The notes under the pieces: model-generated
The model's database searches: none
Seen by the model: the letters and a program-made list of their open reading frames with translations, nothing else
Told to the model about the DNA's origin: nothing
Translations under genes and position numbers: made by a program
Shown here: positions 1-6,023 of the stretch, piece after piece
How positions within the stretch are numbered: the stretch's first letter is position 1
Layout of the letters: each line of letters starts with the position of its first letter
NCBI GenBank assembly: GCA_002455335.1
Contig: DKKP01000370.1
Span: forward strand, 31,675-41,230
DNA from: Anaerolineales bacterium UBA6663
Lineage (GTDB): Bacteria; Chloroflexota; Anaerolineae; Anaerolineales; UBA6663
DNA: 9,556 nt
Direction of reading: 5' to 3'

Positions 1-63
1 GCCGGTGGGCCGCTCTGGGTGCTGGCGTTCATCGTCGCTGTCGCCCTGGCGTTCAGACCATGA
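1..63 (+). CDS. C-terminal end of a membrane protein (partial)
   Basis: Frame 1 is open from the window edge for 20 codons and ends at TGA 61-63. The fragment reads AGGPLWVLAFIVAVALAFRP, a single hydrophobic helix ending in a short basic tail, which is the usual end of a polytopic membrane protein. Its stop overlaps the next start as ATGA, so the two genes are translationally coupled. By position it could be another membrane subunit of the complex-I-like or antiporter-like module that continues downstream, but 20 residues cannot identify it. The reading frame and stop are seen; the function is inferred from context only. Confidence 0.6.
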   Translation, partial: AGGPLWVLAFIVAVALAFRP

Positions 64-701
64 TCGCTGTACTACAGACCCTGACGATCGCTGCGGCCGC
101 GGGCGCTGTCTTACTCGTTCTTGTCGCGCCGTGGCGCGGCACCTGGGCGAACGTGACGGCGTTGGCGCTCTCCGGCCTGGCGGCCATCGGCGCAGCGATG
201 CAGGTAGACGAAGGCCAGATCGCGCTCGCCTGGCTCGCAGCCCGCGTGGTGACGATCACGCTTCACATGACGGCAAGCCCTGTGGCACACGCCCGTGAAC
301 CGTCGACTGGCCCCTTCCGTCGTTTGCAGCTGGGTCTTCGCTCGAGCGTCGCGGCCGCCACGCCTGAGCGGTTGAGCGAACGCGTCTTCCGGGTCGCCGT
401 TGCGGCCGTGTGGCTCGGAATCGCGGCAGTCGTCGCGTTGCGCGCCTTCGAGTCCGGAGTCGTGCTCGACCCGATCCAGGCCTGGGCCGCGCTGGCTTTG
501 CTCGGCGGCGGCGTCGCGGCCTCGGTGCTCACGCCCGACGTCGATCGGCGCTTCATCGCGCTGCAGTTGGCATTGAGCGGTCTTGCCATCGGGCTTGTCT
601 GGCTCGATCGCGATTGGGGCCGGGCATTGGCGATTGCCGTGATGGACGTGGTCGTGGCCATCCAGGCTGTCGCCGAACCGGGCGAGAAGGCGGAGGTTTG
701 A
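60..701 (+). CDS. Multi-pass membrane protein, possibly NuoK/HyfE-like
   Basis: This 213-residue protein has about seven hydrophobic segments, near residues 4-24, 31-48, 54-72, 109-130, 138-158, 166-183 and 188-204. A polar, arginine-rich loop separates the third and fourth (about 75-108). The ATG overlaps the upstream stop (ATGA), and the TGA at 699-701 shares its A with the next ATG, so it lies in the middle of a coupled operon. The C-terminal part (VLTPDVDRRFIALQLALSGLAIG, about 156-178) recalls the NuoK/MrpC/HyfE pattern of a short basic loop followed by a helix starting GLxLLxNG. The hallmark glutamate of NuoK is not evident, and the protein is about twice the length of NuoK, nearer to HyfE. 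The only lysine is K210 in the tail. The family call is a weak inference from eye alignment; the membrane topology is much firmer. Confidence 0.72.
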   Translation: MIAVLQTLTIAAAAGAVLLVLVAPWRGTWANVTALALSGLAAIGAAMQVDEGQIALAWLAARVVTITLHMTASPVAHAREPSTGPFRRLQLGLRSSVAAATPERLSERVFRVAVAAVWLGIAAVVALRAFESGVVLDPIQAWAALALLGGGVAASVLTPDVDRRFIALQLALSGLAIGLVWLDRDWGRALAIAVMDVVVAIQAVAEPGEKAEV

Positions 702-2041
702 TGCTCTCTGCGCCCTTCCTGCTCCTGGTCGCTGCGCTCGGGTTGTCGCTTGCGACGATCTTCCTCAGTCAGCGACCGACGGCGCAGGCCCTCTTCTCGG
801 CTGTCGTGGCCGCCGCGGTCGGCGCGAGCCTCCTGTCAGCCGACCTGTTCGCGTTCCTGGAGCTGCCGATGGTCGGGGTCACCTGGGGGATGCCCGGGAG
901 GATCGCCGACGCTCATCGTCCAGTATTGGCCGCCTGGTGGTTTGGACTGGCCGCGCTTGGGCCGATCGCGCGCTGGTCTGGGAAGCCAGGTGGGTTCTTC
1001 TTGCCGCTCGCCTGGCTTGTGGCCGGAGTCTGGCAAATCGCGCTGGTCGGTGATCCGCCGATTGCGGCGCTTGTGGCGGGCGTCGTGGCCCTGGCGCTTG
1101 CGGCGCCGCTCCTGGCCGAGGGACGAGGTCAGGTCGTCTTGCTCTATGCCGTGCTTGCGCTCACCCTCGTCCTGCTCGCCAACTGGCAGAACCAGATGAG
1201 CATCGCCGCGCCGACGACATTGGCCCATGCGCTGGCAACGACCCTCGCGCTGGGGATCAGCTGCATGCTCCTGTCAGGCGCTTTTCCGTTCCATGTCTGG
1301 AGCCCGGCGCTGCAGCCCTCGGCATCACCCTCAGGCGTCGCCCTGCTGGCGCTTGTCTTGCAGCCCGCAGCGTTGTTGATGACCGAGATCCTGACGCAGG
1401 ACCTTGGGCTTGCGCGCACGCCGCTCGGCCTGGCCGGGCTGCGGCTTGCCGGCGTTTTGTCGTTGGCGGCCGCGGCCGCGATGTCGTTTGGCGAGCGTCG
1501 TCTCGAGCGGCTGTTGAGCCATGCCCTGATCCTCGATGTCGGGGCGACGCTGCTCGCGATCGGGCGCGGCGGTGCGCCGGATCCTGCCTTGTTCGGCGCA
1601 ATGCTTGGGGTGCGGGTGTTGGGCGTCGCGGCGTGGTCGAGCGGGCTCGCGACGCTACGCGCCGGAGGTGCGAGCACGACGTTGCCACTCACGGGAAGCG
1701 GGCTGCGACTGCCGCTGGCGACCCTGGCTTACCTCGTCGGTCCCTTGACGATCGCGGGTTATCCGTTGCTGGCCGGTTTCCCGTGGCGCTGGACGCTCAT
1801 GCTCGAGGTCGGCTTGCGCGATCCGGCGGCTGCGCTGGCGCTGTTGGCGGCCCTGGCGGGCATCGGCTTCGCCACGTTTCGATCGCTGACCGACCTGATC
1901 ACACCCACCGGCGAGGGCTCGACGCTGCGCTTTGGCGATCGAGGCTGGCCGGCGCTCGCCAATCTGATCGTGGTGACGCTGATCTTGCTGAGCGCCGCCT
2001 TCCCGCAATCCTGGACGCGGTTGCTGGGCTCAGGCGGGTGA
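701..2041 (+). CDS. NuoN/antiporter-like membrane subunit
   Basis: The 446-residue product is almost entirely hydrophobic, with roughly 12-14 membrane segments. Three stretches recall the proton-pumping antiporter family of complex I (NuoN, NuoL, MrpA/D): PFHVWSP at 196-202 (family PFHxWxPD), GERRLERLLSHALILDVG at 264-281 (family xxxxIKRLLAYSSIAHxG), and GYPLLAGFPWRW at 353-364 (family GxPPxAGFxGKF). In the family these flank membrane lysines that relay protons. Here the corresponding positions appear to be non-lysine, with R363 in place of the last one. The whole protein contains one lysine, K95, in a loop. I start it at ATG 701, which follows GGAGG (692-696) by four bases and overlaps the previous stop. 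A longer open frame back to 410 is ignored because its N-terminus is arginine-rich and antiparallel to the upstream gene's coding. It is likely a structural or diverged subunit of a membrane redox or ion-transport complex. NuoN itself is possible but not proven. Confidence 0.75.
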   Translation: MLSAPFLLLVAALGLSLATIFLSQRPTAQALFSAVVAAAVGASLLSADLFAFLELPMVGVTWGMPGRIADAHRPVLAAWWFGLAALGPIARWSGKPGGFFLPLAWLVAGVWQIALVGDPPIAALVAGVVALALAAPLLAEGRGQVVLLYAVLALTLVLLANWQNQMSIAAPTTLAHALATTLALGISCMLLSGAFPFHVWSPALQPSASPSGVALLALVLQPAALLMTEILTQDLGLARTPLGLAGLRLAGVLSLAAAAAMSFGERRLERLLSHALILDVGATLLAIGRGGAPDPALFGAMLGVRVLGVAAWSSGLATLRAGGASTTLPLTGSGLRLPLATLAYLVGPLTIAGYPLLAGFPWRWTLMLEVGLRDPAAALALLAALAGIGFATFRSLTDLITPTGEGSTLRFGDRGWPALANLIVVTLILLSAAFPQSWTRLLGSGG

Positions 2042-2042
2042 A

Positions 2043-2067
2043 CGGCGCCCTATTGCGAAGGGCGCCG
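2043..2067. terminator. GC-rich hairpin between convergent genes
   Basis: CGGCGCCCT (2043-2051) pairs perfectly with AGGGCGCCG (2059-2067) around a 7-base loop, giving a 9-bp, nearly all G-C stem. It starts two bases after the stop of the antiporter-like gene and lies 35 bases past the end of the convergent glycosyltransferase. No T-run follows on either strand, so this is not a canonical intrinsic terminator. Being symmetric, it could block polymerase or protect 3' ends from both sides. The stem is seen; the terminator role is inferred. Confidence 0.55.
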
Positions 2068-2101
2068 ATGGGCAGTTCGCGAGCTCACGGGCCGGCGGCG
2101 C

Positions 2102-3307
2102 TCACATCCGTCGGCTGAGCACGTCATCCCACAGCCCATTGAGCCGTGGCCCGATGGCTGCCCAATCGTAGTGGGTTGCGACGAACGTCCGGCCAGCTGC
2201 GCCCAAACGCGTCTCGAGATCGGGCTCTTCAATCACGCGGCAGACCGCCTCGGCGAAGGCCAGCGGGGTATCGGCAAGCAGCGCTTCGCGGCCGTTCGTC
2301 AGCGAAAACCCCTCGGCGCCGATATGGGTCGAAACCACAGGGCGTCCGAGTGCGAAGGCCTCAAGGATCTTAAAGCGCGTCCCACCGCCCATGCGTAAGG
2401 GCGTGACATAGACTTGTGCCCCGGCGATATGCGGGCGCGTGTCATCGACTGCGCCCGTGACATGAACGCCATCACGTCCGCTCAGCGCTCGGACGGCCCG
2501 TGTCGGGGCCTGGCCCACGATCCAAAACGTCGCAGCCGGGAAGCGCGTACGCACCCGGGGCCAGATCTCGGCAACGAACCAGGCCACGGCATCGACGTTA
2601 GGCCGATAATCCATCTTGCCCGTAAAGACGACTCGACCCGATTTGACGGCTGCCGGCGAAACGGGCTCGTAGTCGCCGAGCGTGATGCCGTTAGGGATGA
2701 CGATCGGATGGACGGAAGGGGCAAGCGTCTGCAACGCTCTGGCATCTTCGGCCGACACGACGCTCAGGCCGTCGGCTGCGGCGCACACAGTGCGCTCGAG
2801 CGCCTTGAGCCGCGGCAACTGGATCCGCGAATAGAGCGCGGCCAGCCGTCGTCCGGGTCGGCCGCGATCGGTCGCAAGCGCCCGCTCCTGGATCACGTGT
2901 TCGGCGTTATGCGCGTCGAAGACGATCGGCAGTCGCCGCGCCACAAGCATTGGGAGATAGGCGGCGAGCTCGAGCCCCTCGACCTGCACACCGGCGTAGT
3001 TCTCGGCCGCAAGCATCTCGTTCAAGGCATCGCGAAAGGCCGGCGACCATAAACGCCGGGCGAGATCTGCGTGACCGAGCGCGAGATCGATCAGACGACG
3101 CGTCGCCGAGCGCGACGGGGGCGCGATGACCCGAATGCGGGCGCAGCGCCGCGCCAACGGCGCGGGCACAGGCGCTGCAGGGTCGCCAAACGTCAACAGA
3201 TCGAGCGTGTGGCGTTGGGCCAGCTGGCCCAACAACCCCCAGTTGCGGATCGTCGTCCCCTGGTGTGGCGGAAACGGCACCTGCGGGGTGAGGATCAAGA
3301 GGCGCAT
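2102..3307 (-). CDS. GT4-family glycosyltransferase
   Basis: The 401-residue protein is a two-domain GT-B fold glycosyltransferase that would move a sugar from a nucleotide donor to a glycan or lipid acceptor in the cytoplasm. The N-terminal domain opens with MRLLILTPQVPFPPHQGTTI, the usual first strand and glycine loop, and contains FDAHNAEH (130-137). The C-terminal donor domain has VFTGKMDYRPNVDAVAWF (227-244), FWIVG (261-265) and then VTPLRMGGGTRFKILEAFA (301-319) and PVVSTHIGAEG (323-333). This GGGTRxKILEAMAxGxPVVST pattern replaces the EGFGxPxxE form of other GT4 enzymes. The pattern resembles the TIGR03087 'PEP-CTERM/EpsH1-associated sugar transferase' group, from memory. It lies 14 bases after the stop of the glycosyltransferase at 4464-3322, so the two are co-transcribed. 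No good ribosome binding site is visible in the 14-base gap, which suggests translational coupling. Donor and acceptor cannot be told from sequence. Confidence 0.92.
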   Translation of the reverse strand: MRLLILTPQVPFPPHQGTTIRNWGLLGQLAQRHTLDLLTFGDPAAPVPAPLARRCARIRVIAPPSRSATRRLIDLALGHADLARRLWSPAFRDALNEMLAAENYAGVQVEGLELAAYLPMLVARRLPIVFDAHNAEHVIQERALATDRGRPGRRLAALYSRIQLPRLKALERTVCAAADGLSVVSAEDARALQTLAPSVHPIVIPNGITLGDYEPVSPAAVKSGRVVFTGKMDYRPNVDAVAWFVAEIWPRVRTRFPAATFWIVGQAPTRAVRALSGRDGVHVTGAVDDTRPHIAGAQVYVTPLRMGGGTRFKILEAFALGRPVVSTHIGAEGFSLTNGREALLADTPLAFAEAVCRVIEEPDLETRLGAAGRTFVATHYDWAAIGPRLNGLWDDVLSRRM

Positions 3308-3321
3308 CGCGCGGCCGCCGG

Positions 3322-4464
3322 CTATGCCTGAGCCCGGCTCGTAGGGTTGGATAGGCGTGCCGCGTCTGAAGCGACCGCGCGATAGAGGGCCACGGTCTCG
3401 GCGCCGCAGCGCTCCCAGGAGAAGGAGCGGGCGCGCTCGAGGCCGCGTGCGCGCAGATCCTGACGCAGTGCCTCATCGAAAAGCAGGCGTTCCAGGGCAT
3501 GCGCGAGCTCACTCGAGTCGTCAGGGCTGACAGCCAGGGCTGCGCCGCCTGCGATCTCGGGCAGCGATGCGCGGTCCGAGATGACGACTGGCACGCCGCA
3601 GCCCATGGCTTCGAGCACCGGGAAGCCAAAGCCCTCGTAATGCGATGTCAGCGAGAGGCAGTGAGCGCCGTTGTAAATCGCGGGAAGCTCGGCGTCGGGC
3701 AGGTTCTCGAAGTACCTGACATGCTCGGTCAGTTTGAGCGAATTGATCAGCCGCATCGCCTCGGCAAACAGCCAGCCGCGGTTGCCGACGAGCACGAGCG
3801 GGGGTGCATCGCGGCGGCGGCTGCGCAACTCGGCATAAGCGCGCAACAGACCGGCGACGTTCTTGCGCGGCTCGAAGGTGCCGACGAAGAGGATGTAGCC
3901 CGGCGTCAGGTCGAGCTGGGCCAGCACGGGCTCGATTTCCTCGGGCGACATCGGCCTGAAACGCGGGCTGATCCCCTCGTAGATGACGTGAATCTTCTCC
4001 GGGGCGATGGCGAGCAGGTTGACGAGGTCGGTCTTCGTGGCGTTCGAGACGGCGATCACGGCATCGGCCTGCGCCACGGAGCGGCCGATGTTTCCGGCGT
4101 AGTAGTGACGGCTGTCTTCAGTCAGGAACTCCGGGTGGAGCAGAAAGGTCAAATCATGCACCGTGCAGATCAGGCGGCGCGCCCCGAACTTCGGCGAGAT
4201 GAAATCGGGTGAATGCAGGATATCGAGCCCGTGGGGCAGCATTTCGAGGCCGAAGAGCGTGGTTTCGAAACGGTGGTGCGCCGGAACCCAGCTGTCGATC
4301 CGCCTGACCCCGTCGCTGAAGCGCAGCTTGTGCCCGCGGCGGAAGATCTGCACGTGCTCGATATCGGGGGCCAGGGACGGGATCTCCTGGGCCAGGTGAC
4401 GCATATAACGGGCGATCCCGCCGCCCGTGTAGTAGGTGAGACGCACATCCAATCCTAAACGCAT
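3322..4464 (-). CDS. GT4-family glycosyltransferase, mannosyltransferase type
   Basis: The 380-residue protein is a complete GT4 glycosyltransferase. Residues 1-20 (MRLGLDVRLTYYTGGGIARY) form the first strand and the glycine-rich acceptor-side loop. HDLTF with a conserved histidine is at 103-107 and VSNATKTDL is at 139-147. The donor domain has FVGTFEPRKNVAGLLRAY (193-210, with the R200/K201 phosphate-contacting pair), LVLVGNRGW (223-231) and SHYEGFGFPVLEAMGCG (274-290), in which E277 and E285 form the EX7E motif. PVVISDRASLPEIAGGAAL (292-310) completes the nucleotide-sugar pocket. Proteins of this type are often annotated as mannosyltransferases or WbaZ/RfaG-like enzymes for lipopolysaccharide, exopolysaccharide or glycolipid. 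It is the first gene of the leftward pair and seems to be leaderless (see the -10 box at 4471-4476). The family is certain; the sugar is not known. Confidence 0.94.
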   Translation of the reverse strand: MRLGLDVRLTYYTGGGIARYMRHLAQEIPSLAPDIEHVQIFRRGHKLRFSDGVRRIDSWVPAHHRFETTLFGLEMLPHGLDILHSPDFISPKFGARRLICTVHDLTFLLHPEFLTEDSRHYYAGNIGRSVAQADAVIAVSNATKTDLVNLLAIAPEKIHVIYEGISPRFRPMSPEEIEPVLAQLDLTPGYILFVGTFEPRKNVAGLLRAYAELRSRRRDAPPLVLVGNRGWLFAEAMRLINSLKLTEHVRYFENLPDAELPAIYNGAHCLSLTSHYEGFGFPVLEAMGCGVPVVISDRASLPEIAGGAALAVSPDDSSELAHALERLLFDEALRQDLRARGLERARSFSWERCGAETVALYRAVASDAARLSNPTSRAQA

Positions 4465-4470
4465 GGCCGC

Positions 4471-4476
4471 ATTCTA
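4471..4476 (-). promoter_or_regulatory. -10 box of a probable leaderless promoter
   Basis: On the minus strand TAGAAT (4476 down to 4471) is followed by just six bases, GCGGCC, and then the ATG at 4464. Transcription normally starts about 7 bases after a -10 box, which puts the first transcribed base at or next to the A of ATG. No Shine-Dalgarno sequence lies at a usable distance; AGGG is 14 bases away. A TTGACG lies upstream, but only 10 bases from the -10, too close for a standard -35. The hexamers are seen; leaderless expression is inferred. Confidence 0.5.
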
Positions 4477-4585
4477 CCCTGCCGCCGTCAACCTTCGCCG
4501 TGTGACGTTGGTCCCGTGTGCAGGCACCTGTCGGTGTGCTGTTGGCATACCCATGTGCGGCTGACGTGCAACCCGGCTGGCGCGC

Positions 4586-4615
4586 GTCCTGCCGGCGTAA
4601 GCCGGGATCCAGTGG
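4586..4615 (-). repeat. REP-like palindrome 1
   Basis: CCGGC (4592-4596) and GCCGG (4601-4605) form a perfect 5-bp stem around GTAA, flanked by CCTG and by GATCCAGTGG. Read on the minus strand it gives CACTGGATCCCGGCTTACGC and then CGGCAGGAC. This closely follows the CTGGATnCCnGCnTnCGCnGGnATGACG pattern of dispersed palindromic elements common in proteobacterial and some other genomes, whose translations give the familiar 'HWIPAYAGMT' peptide. Here the minus-strand translation reads HWIPAYAGRT. The resemblance is from memory; copy number in the genome cannot be checked from this window. Confidence 0.5.
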
Positions 4616-4642
4616 CCACCGACCCGTCTGGCTGCACGGGTT

Positions 4643-4672
4643 CTCGACCCCGGCCTTCGCCCGGGCGACGAG
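4643..4672 (+). repeat. REP-like palindrome 2, inverted relative to the first
   Basis: CTCG (4643-4646) and CGAG (4669-4672) enclose CCCGG (4649-4653) and CCGGG (4661-4665) with a CCTTCGC loop. The order GACCCCGGCCTTCGC followed by a CCGGG arm and CGACGAG matches the REP-like pattern of element 1 on the opposite strand. The two elements are about 27 bases apart and face in opposite directions, as in REPIN doublets. The stem is seen; kinship with the first element is inferred. Confidence 0.45.
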
Positions 4673-4676
4673 CCCG

Positions 4677-4693
4677 GCCGGTTTGCCGCCGGC
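4677..4693. repeat. Short CCGG hairpin
   Basis: GCCGG (4677-4681) and CCGGC (4689-4693) make a 5-bp stem with a 7-base loop, directly after REP-like palindrome 2. It adds to the run of GC hairpins leading up to the TATAAT box. It may be part of the same element or simply a product of local GC richness. Confidence 0.3.
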
Positions 4694-4723
4694 ATCCGGC
4701 TGCCCTTGCGCACCCCGGCAGCC

Positions 4724-4738
4724 CCGGCGGCGCGCCGG
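4724..4738. repeat. CCGGC-GCCGG palindrome with GGCGCGCC core
   Basis: CCGGC (4724-4728) and GCCGG (4734-4738) flank a 5-base spacer, and the overlapping octamer GGCGCGCC (4729-4736) is itself a perfect palindrome. It sits where the -35 element of the downstream promoter would lie, so a protein bound here or a cruciform could affect initiation. It could also be just the end of the GC-rich repeat cluster. Confidence 0.35.
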
Positions 4739-4750
4739 AGCGCCGGCAGA

Positions 4751-4756
4751 TATAAT
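4751..4756 (+). promoter_or_regulatory. Perfect TATAAT -10 box
   Basis: TATAAT stands out in a very GC-rich stretch and lies 39 bases before the ATG at 4796. Initiation near 4763 would give a leader of about 33 bases. The region 16-18 bases upstream is GC-rich and palindromic (near 4728-4733) with no TTGACA-like hexamer, so a classical -35 is absent. The ribosome site GAGGT (4787-4791) lies four bases before the ATG. The promoter would drive the coiled-coil gene and probably the genes after it. Confidence 0.6.
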
Positions 4757-4795
4757 CAAGCCCATTGTCGGGACCCCTCGACACATGAGGTGCGT

Positions 4796-5977
4796 ATGGA
4801 ACTGAGCCAGATCGCCAAAACCGTGGAATGGCTTGACGCGGAGCGGCGCAAAGACAAACAAGAGATCACGGCGCTCTCCGAGCGGATCGGCGCACTTGCG
4901 GCCGAGAACCAGGGGTTGTTGCGCCGGTTGCATCAGCTCGAGTCCGAGCTGGCCGCCTCAAACACCCAGGTCTCACGATTGAGCAAGATCGACGAGATCC
5001 TCGAGGGCAACCGCAAGGAGCTGGTCAGACAGGTCGTCGAAGTGGAAAAGCGCTTTGCCGAAGCGACCAAAGAAGACGAACGACTGCGGCGAATCGACCG
5101 CGACGGCGTCAACAAATCGATCGCCGAGGTCAGAAAAGAGCTCGAGGCGATCACGCGGCTCGAGCGAGATCTTCAGGCCCGTCGCGAAGAAGAGCAACGC
5201 GCGAACCGCGCCATCTCTGAACTGCAGAAACGCGTCGATGATTTCAACAAACTCGTCGATGAACGCAATCGCGCCGTCACGCTTGTCGAAGAAGGGCGCC
5301 GACAAGATGCGAAGCGCCTGACCGACGTACAGACCGAACATGCCGATCTGCGCCGCCGCGTCGATGAGGTGCGGGGCAAAATCGAGATCGTCGAAGACAT
5401 CGCGCGCCGCGCCGAGGTGCGCATCACCGAGGTGGTCAACGCCGAGAGCGAGCGTCGCGCGCTGCAGACCCAATGGACCGAGGCGCAGACGATCCGACAA
5501 TCTGAACACGAACGGGCCTGGGTCGAGCTGCAGGCGAAGGTCGAGGGCTCGCTCTCGAGCATGGAGGAGTATGCGCGGCGGGTAAATTCGTACTACGAGT
5601 CCAACCGCGAGCTGGCGCGCGCCGCTCATGAGATGAAGCAGGCCACCGAATTGCTCGAGCGCCGCATCAACGAATCGGGCGAGATCCAGCGGCTTTCGGA
5701 GGATCGCATCCGTCAGGATTGGACGGCCTTCCTGGCCGATGATCAGAAACGCTGGACGACGCACATGCTGTTGCGCGATGAGCAGTGGCGCGATCACGAC
5801 AGGCTCGAGGAGAAACAGACCGAGCAGATCGAAGCGCTCGATGAGGCATTGGCCGAGCTGCGCGATGTGTTGGCCCGCGTCCAGGAGACCGACAGCCAGC
5901 GCATGCAGCTGATCATCAACCTGGCGCGCGAGCTGACGGCCGACGCCGAGCCCGCGCCGACGCCAAAGACCCGCTGA
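4796..5977 (+). CDS. Long coiled-coil protein of unknown function
   Basis: The 393-residue product is cytoplasmic (no signal peptide, no membrane segment), highly charged, and helical almost throughout. Heptad-like leucines run from about residue 26 to 70, and long Glu/Arg/Lys-rich helices cover about 70-300. A different segment follows at 303-335, where W309, W320 and W331 are spaced exactly 11 residues apart. A further coiled coil spans about 336-380, and a Pro/Ala tail (384-393) ends the protein. I chose ATG 4796 because it follows GAGGT and begins with MELSQIAKTVEWLDAERRKD, a start I recall from conserved hypothetical coiled-coil proteins of Chloroflexota. The open frame goes back to 4706, but that part runs through the promoter and repeats. 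No Walker, zinc or enzymatic motif is visible, so SMC-like names would be misleading. It may be a cytoskeletal, scaffolding or division-site protein; that guess rests on the pgeF-yggS-yggT neighbourhood only. Confidence 0.85.
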   Translation: MELSQIAKTVEWLDAERRKDKQEITALSERIGALAAENQGLLRRLHQLESELAASNTQVSRLSKIDEILEGNRKELVRQVVEVEKRFAEATKEDERLRRIDRDGVNKSIAEVRKELEAITRLERDLQARREEEQRANRAISELQKRVDDFNKLVDERNRAVTLVEEGRRQDAKRLTDVQTEHADLRRRVDEVRGKIEIVEDIARRAEVRITEVVNAESERRALQTQWTEAQTIRQSEHERAWVELQAKVEGSLSSMEEYARRVNSYYESNRELARAAHEMKQATELLERRINESGEIQRLSEDRIRQDWTAFLADDQKRWTTHMLLRDEQWRDHDRLEEKQTEQIEALDEALAELRDVLARVQETDSQRMQLIINLARELTADAEPAPTPKTR

Positions 5978-6023
5978 CCCCATCGCGGGCCCATCCGCCA
6001 CACCCGCGTCAGGATTGAACCGT

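Larger units (their letters stand above)
4465..4795. other. Divergent intergenic region with palindromes, no gene
   Basis: These 331 bases separate the leftward glycosyltransferase pair from the rightward coiled-coil gene. No credible coding region is present: the open frames through it are arginine- and proline-rich, out of keeping with any family and without ribosome sites. The right two thirds (about 4586-4750) are unusually GC-rich and packed with CCGG-cored palindromes, listed separately. The left part (4490-4580) looks like ordinary unique sequence. The region must hold promoters for both directions, and both -10 candidates lie at its edges. Confidence 0.7.

Noticed and set aside
410..700. 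N-terminal extension of the antiporter-like gene
   Set aside because: The extra 97 residues are Arg-rich and lie over the coding region of the upstream membrane gene in another frame; ATG 701 has a good ribosome site.
4516..4540. Repeated GTGTGC near 4516 and 4535
   Set aside because: Six-base repeats are too short to mean anything here.
4539..4549. CTGTTGGCATA, repeated at 8939-8949
   Set aside because: An 11-base match is expected several times by chance in a window of this size, and no further flanking similarity is visible.
4706..4795. 30-residue N-terminal extension of the coiled-coil gene
   Set aside because: It runs through the palindromes, the TATAAT box and the ribosome site, so it cannot be part of the transcript from that promoter.
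6015..6023. TTG start upstream of the transsulfuration gene
   Set aside because: It directly touches the AGGA ribosome site at 6011-6014; ATG 6024 has nine-base spacing and fits the family N-terminus.
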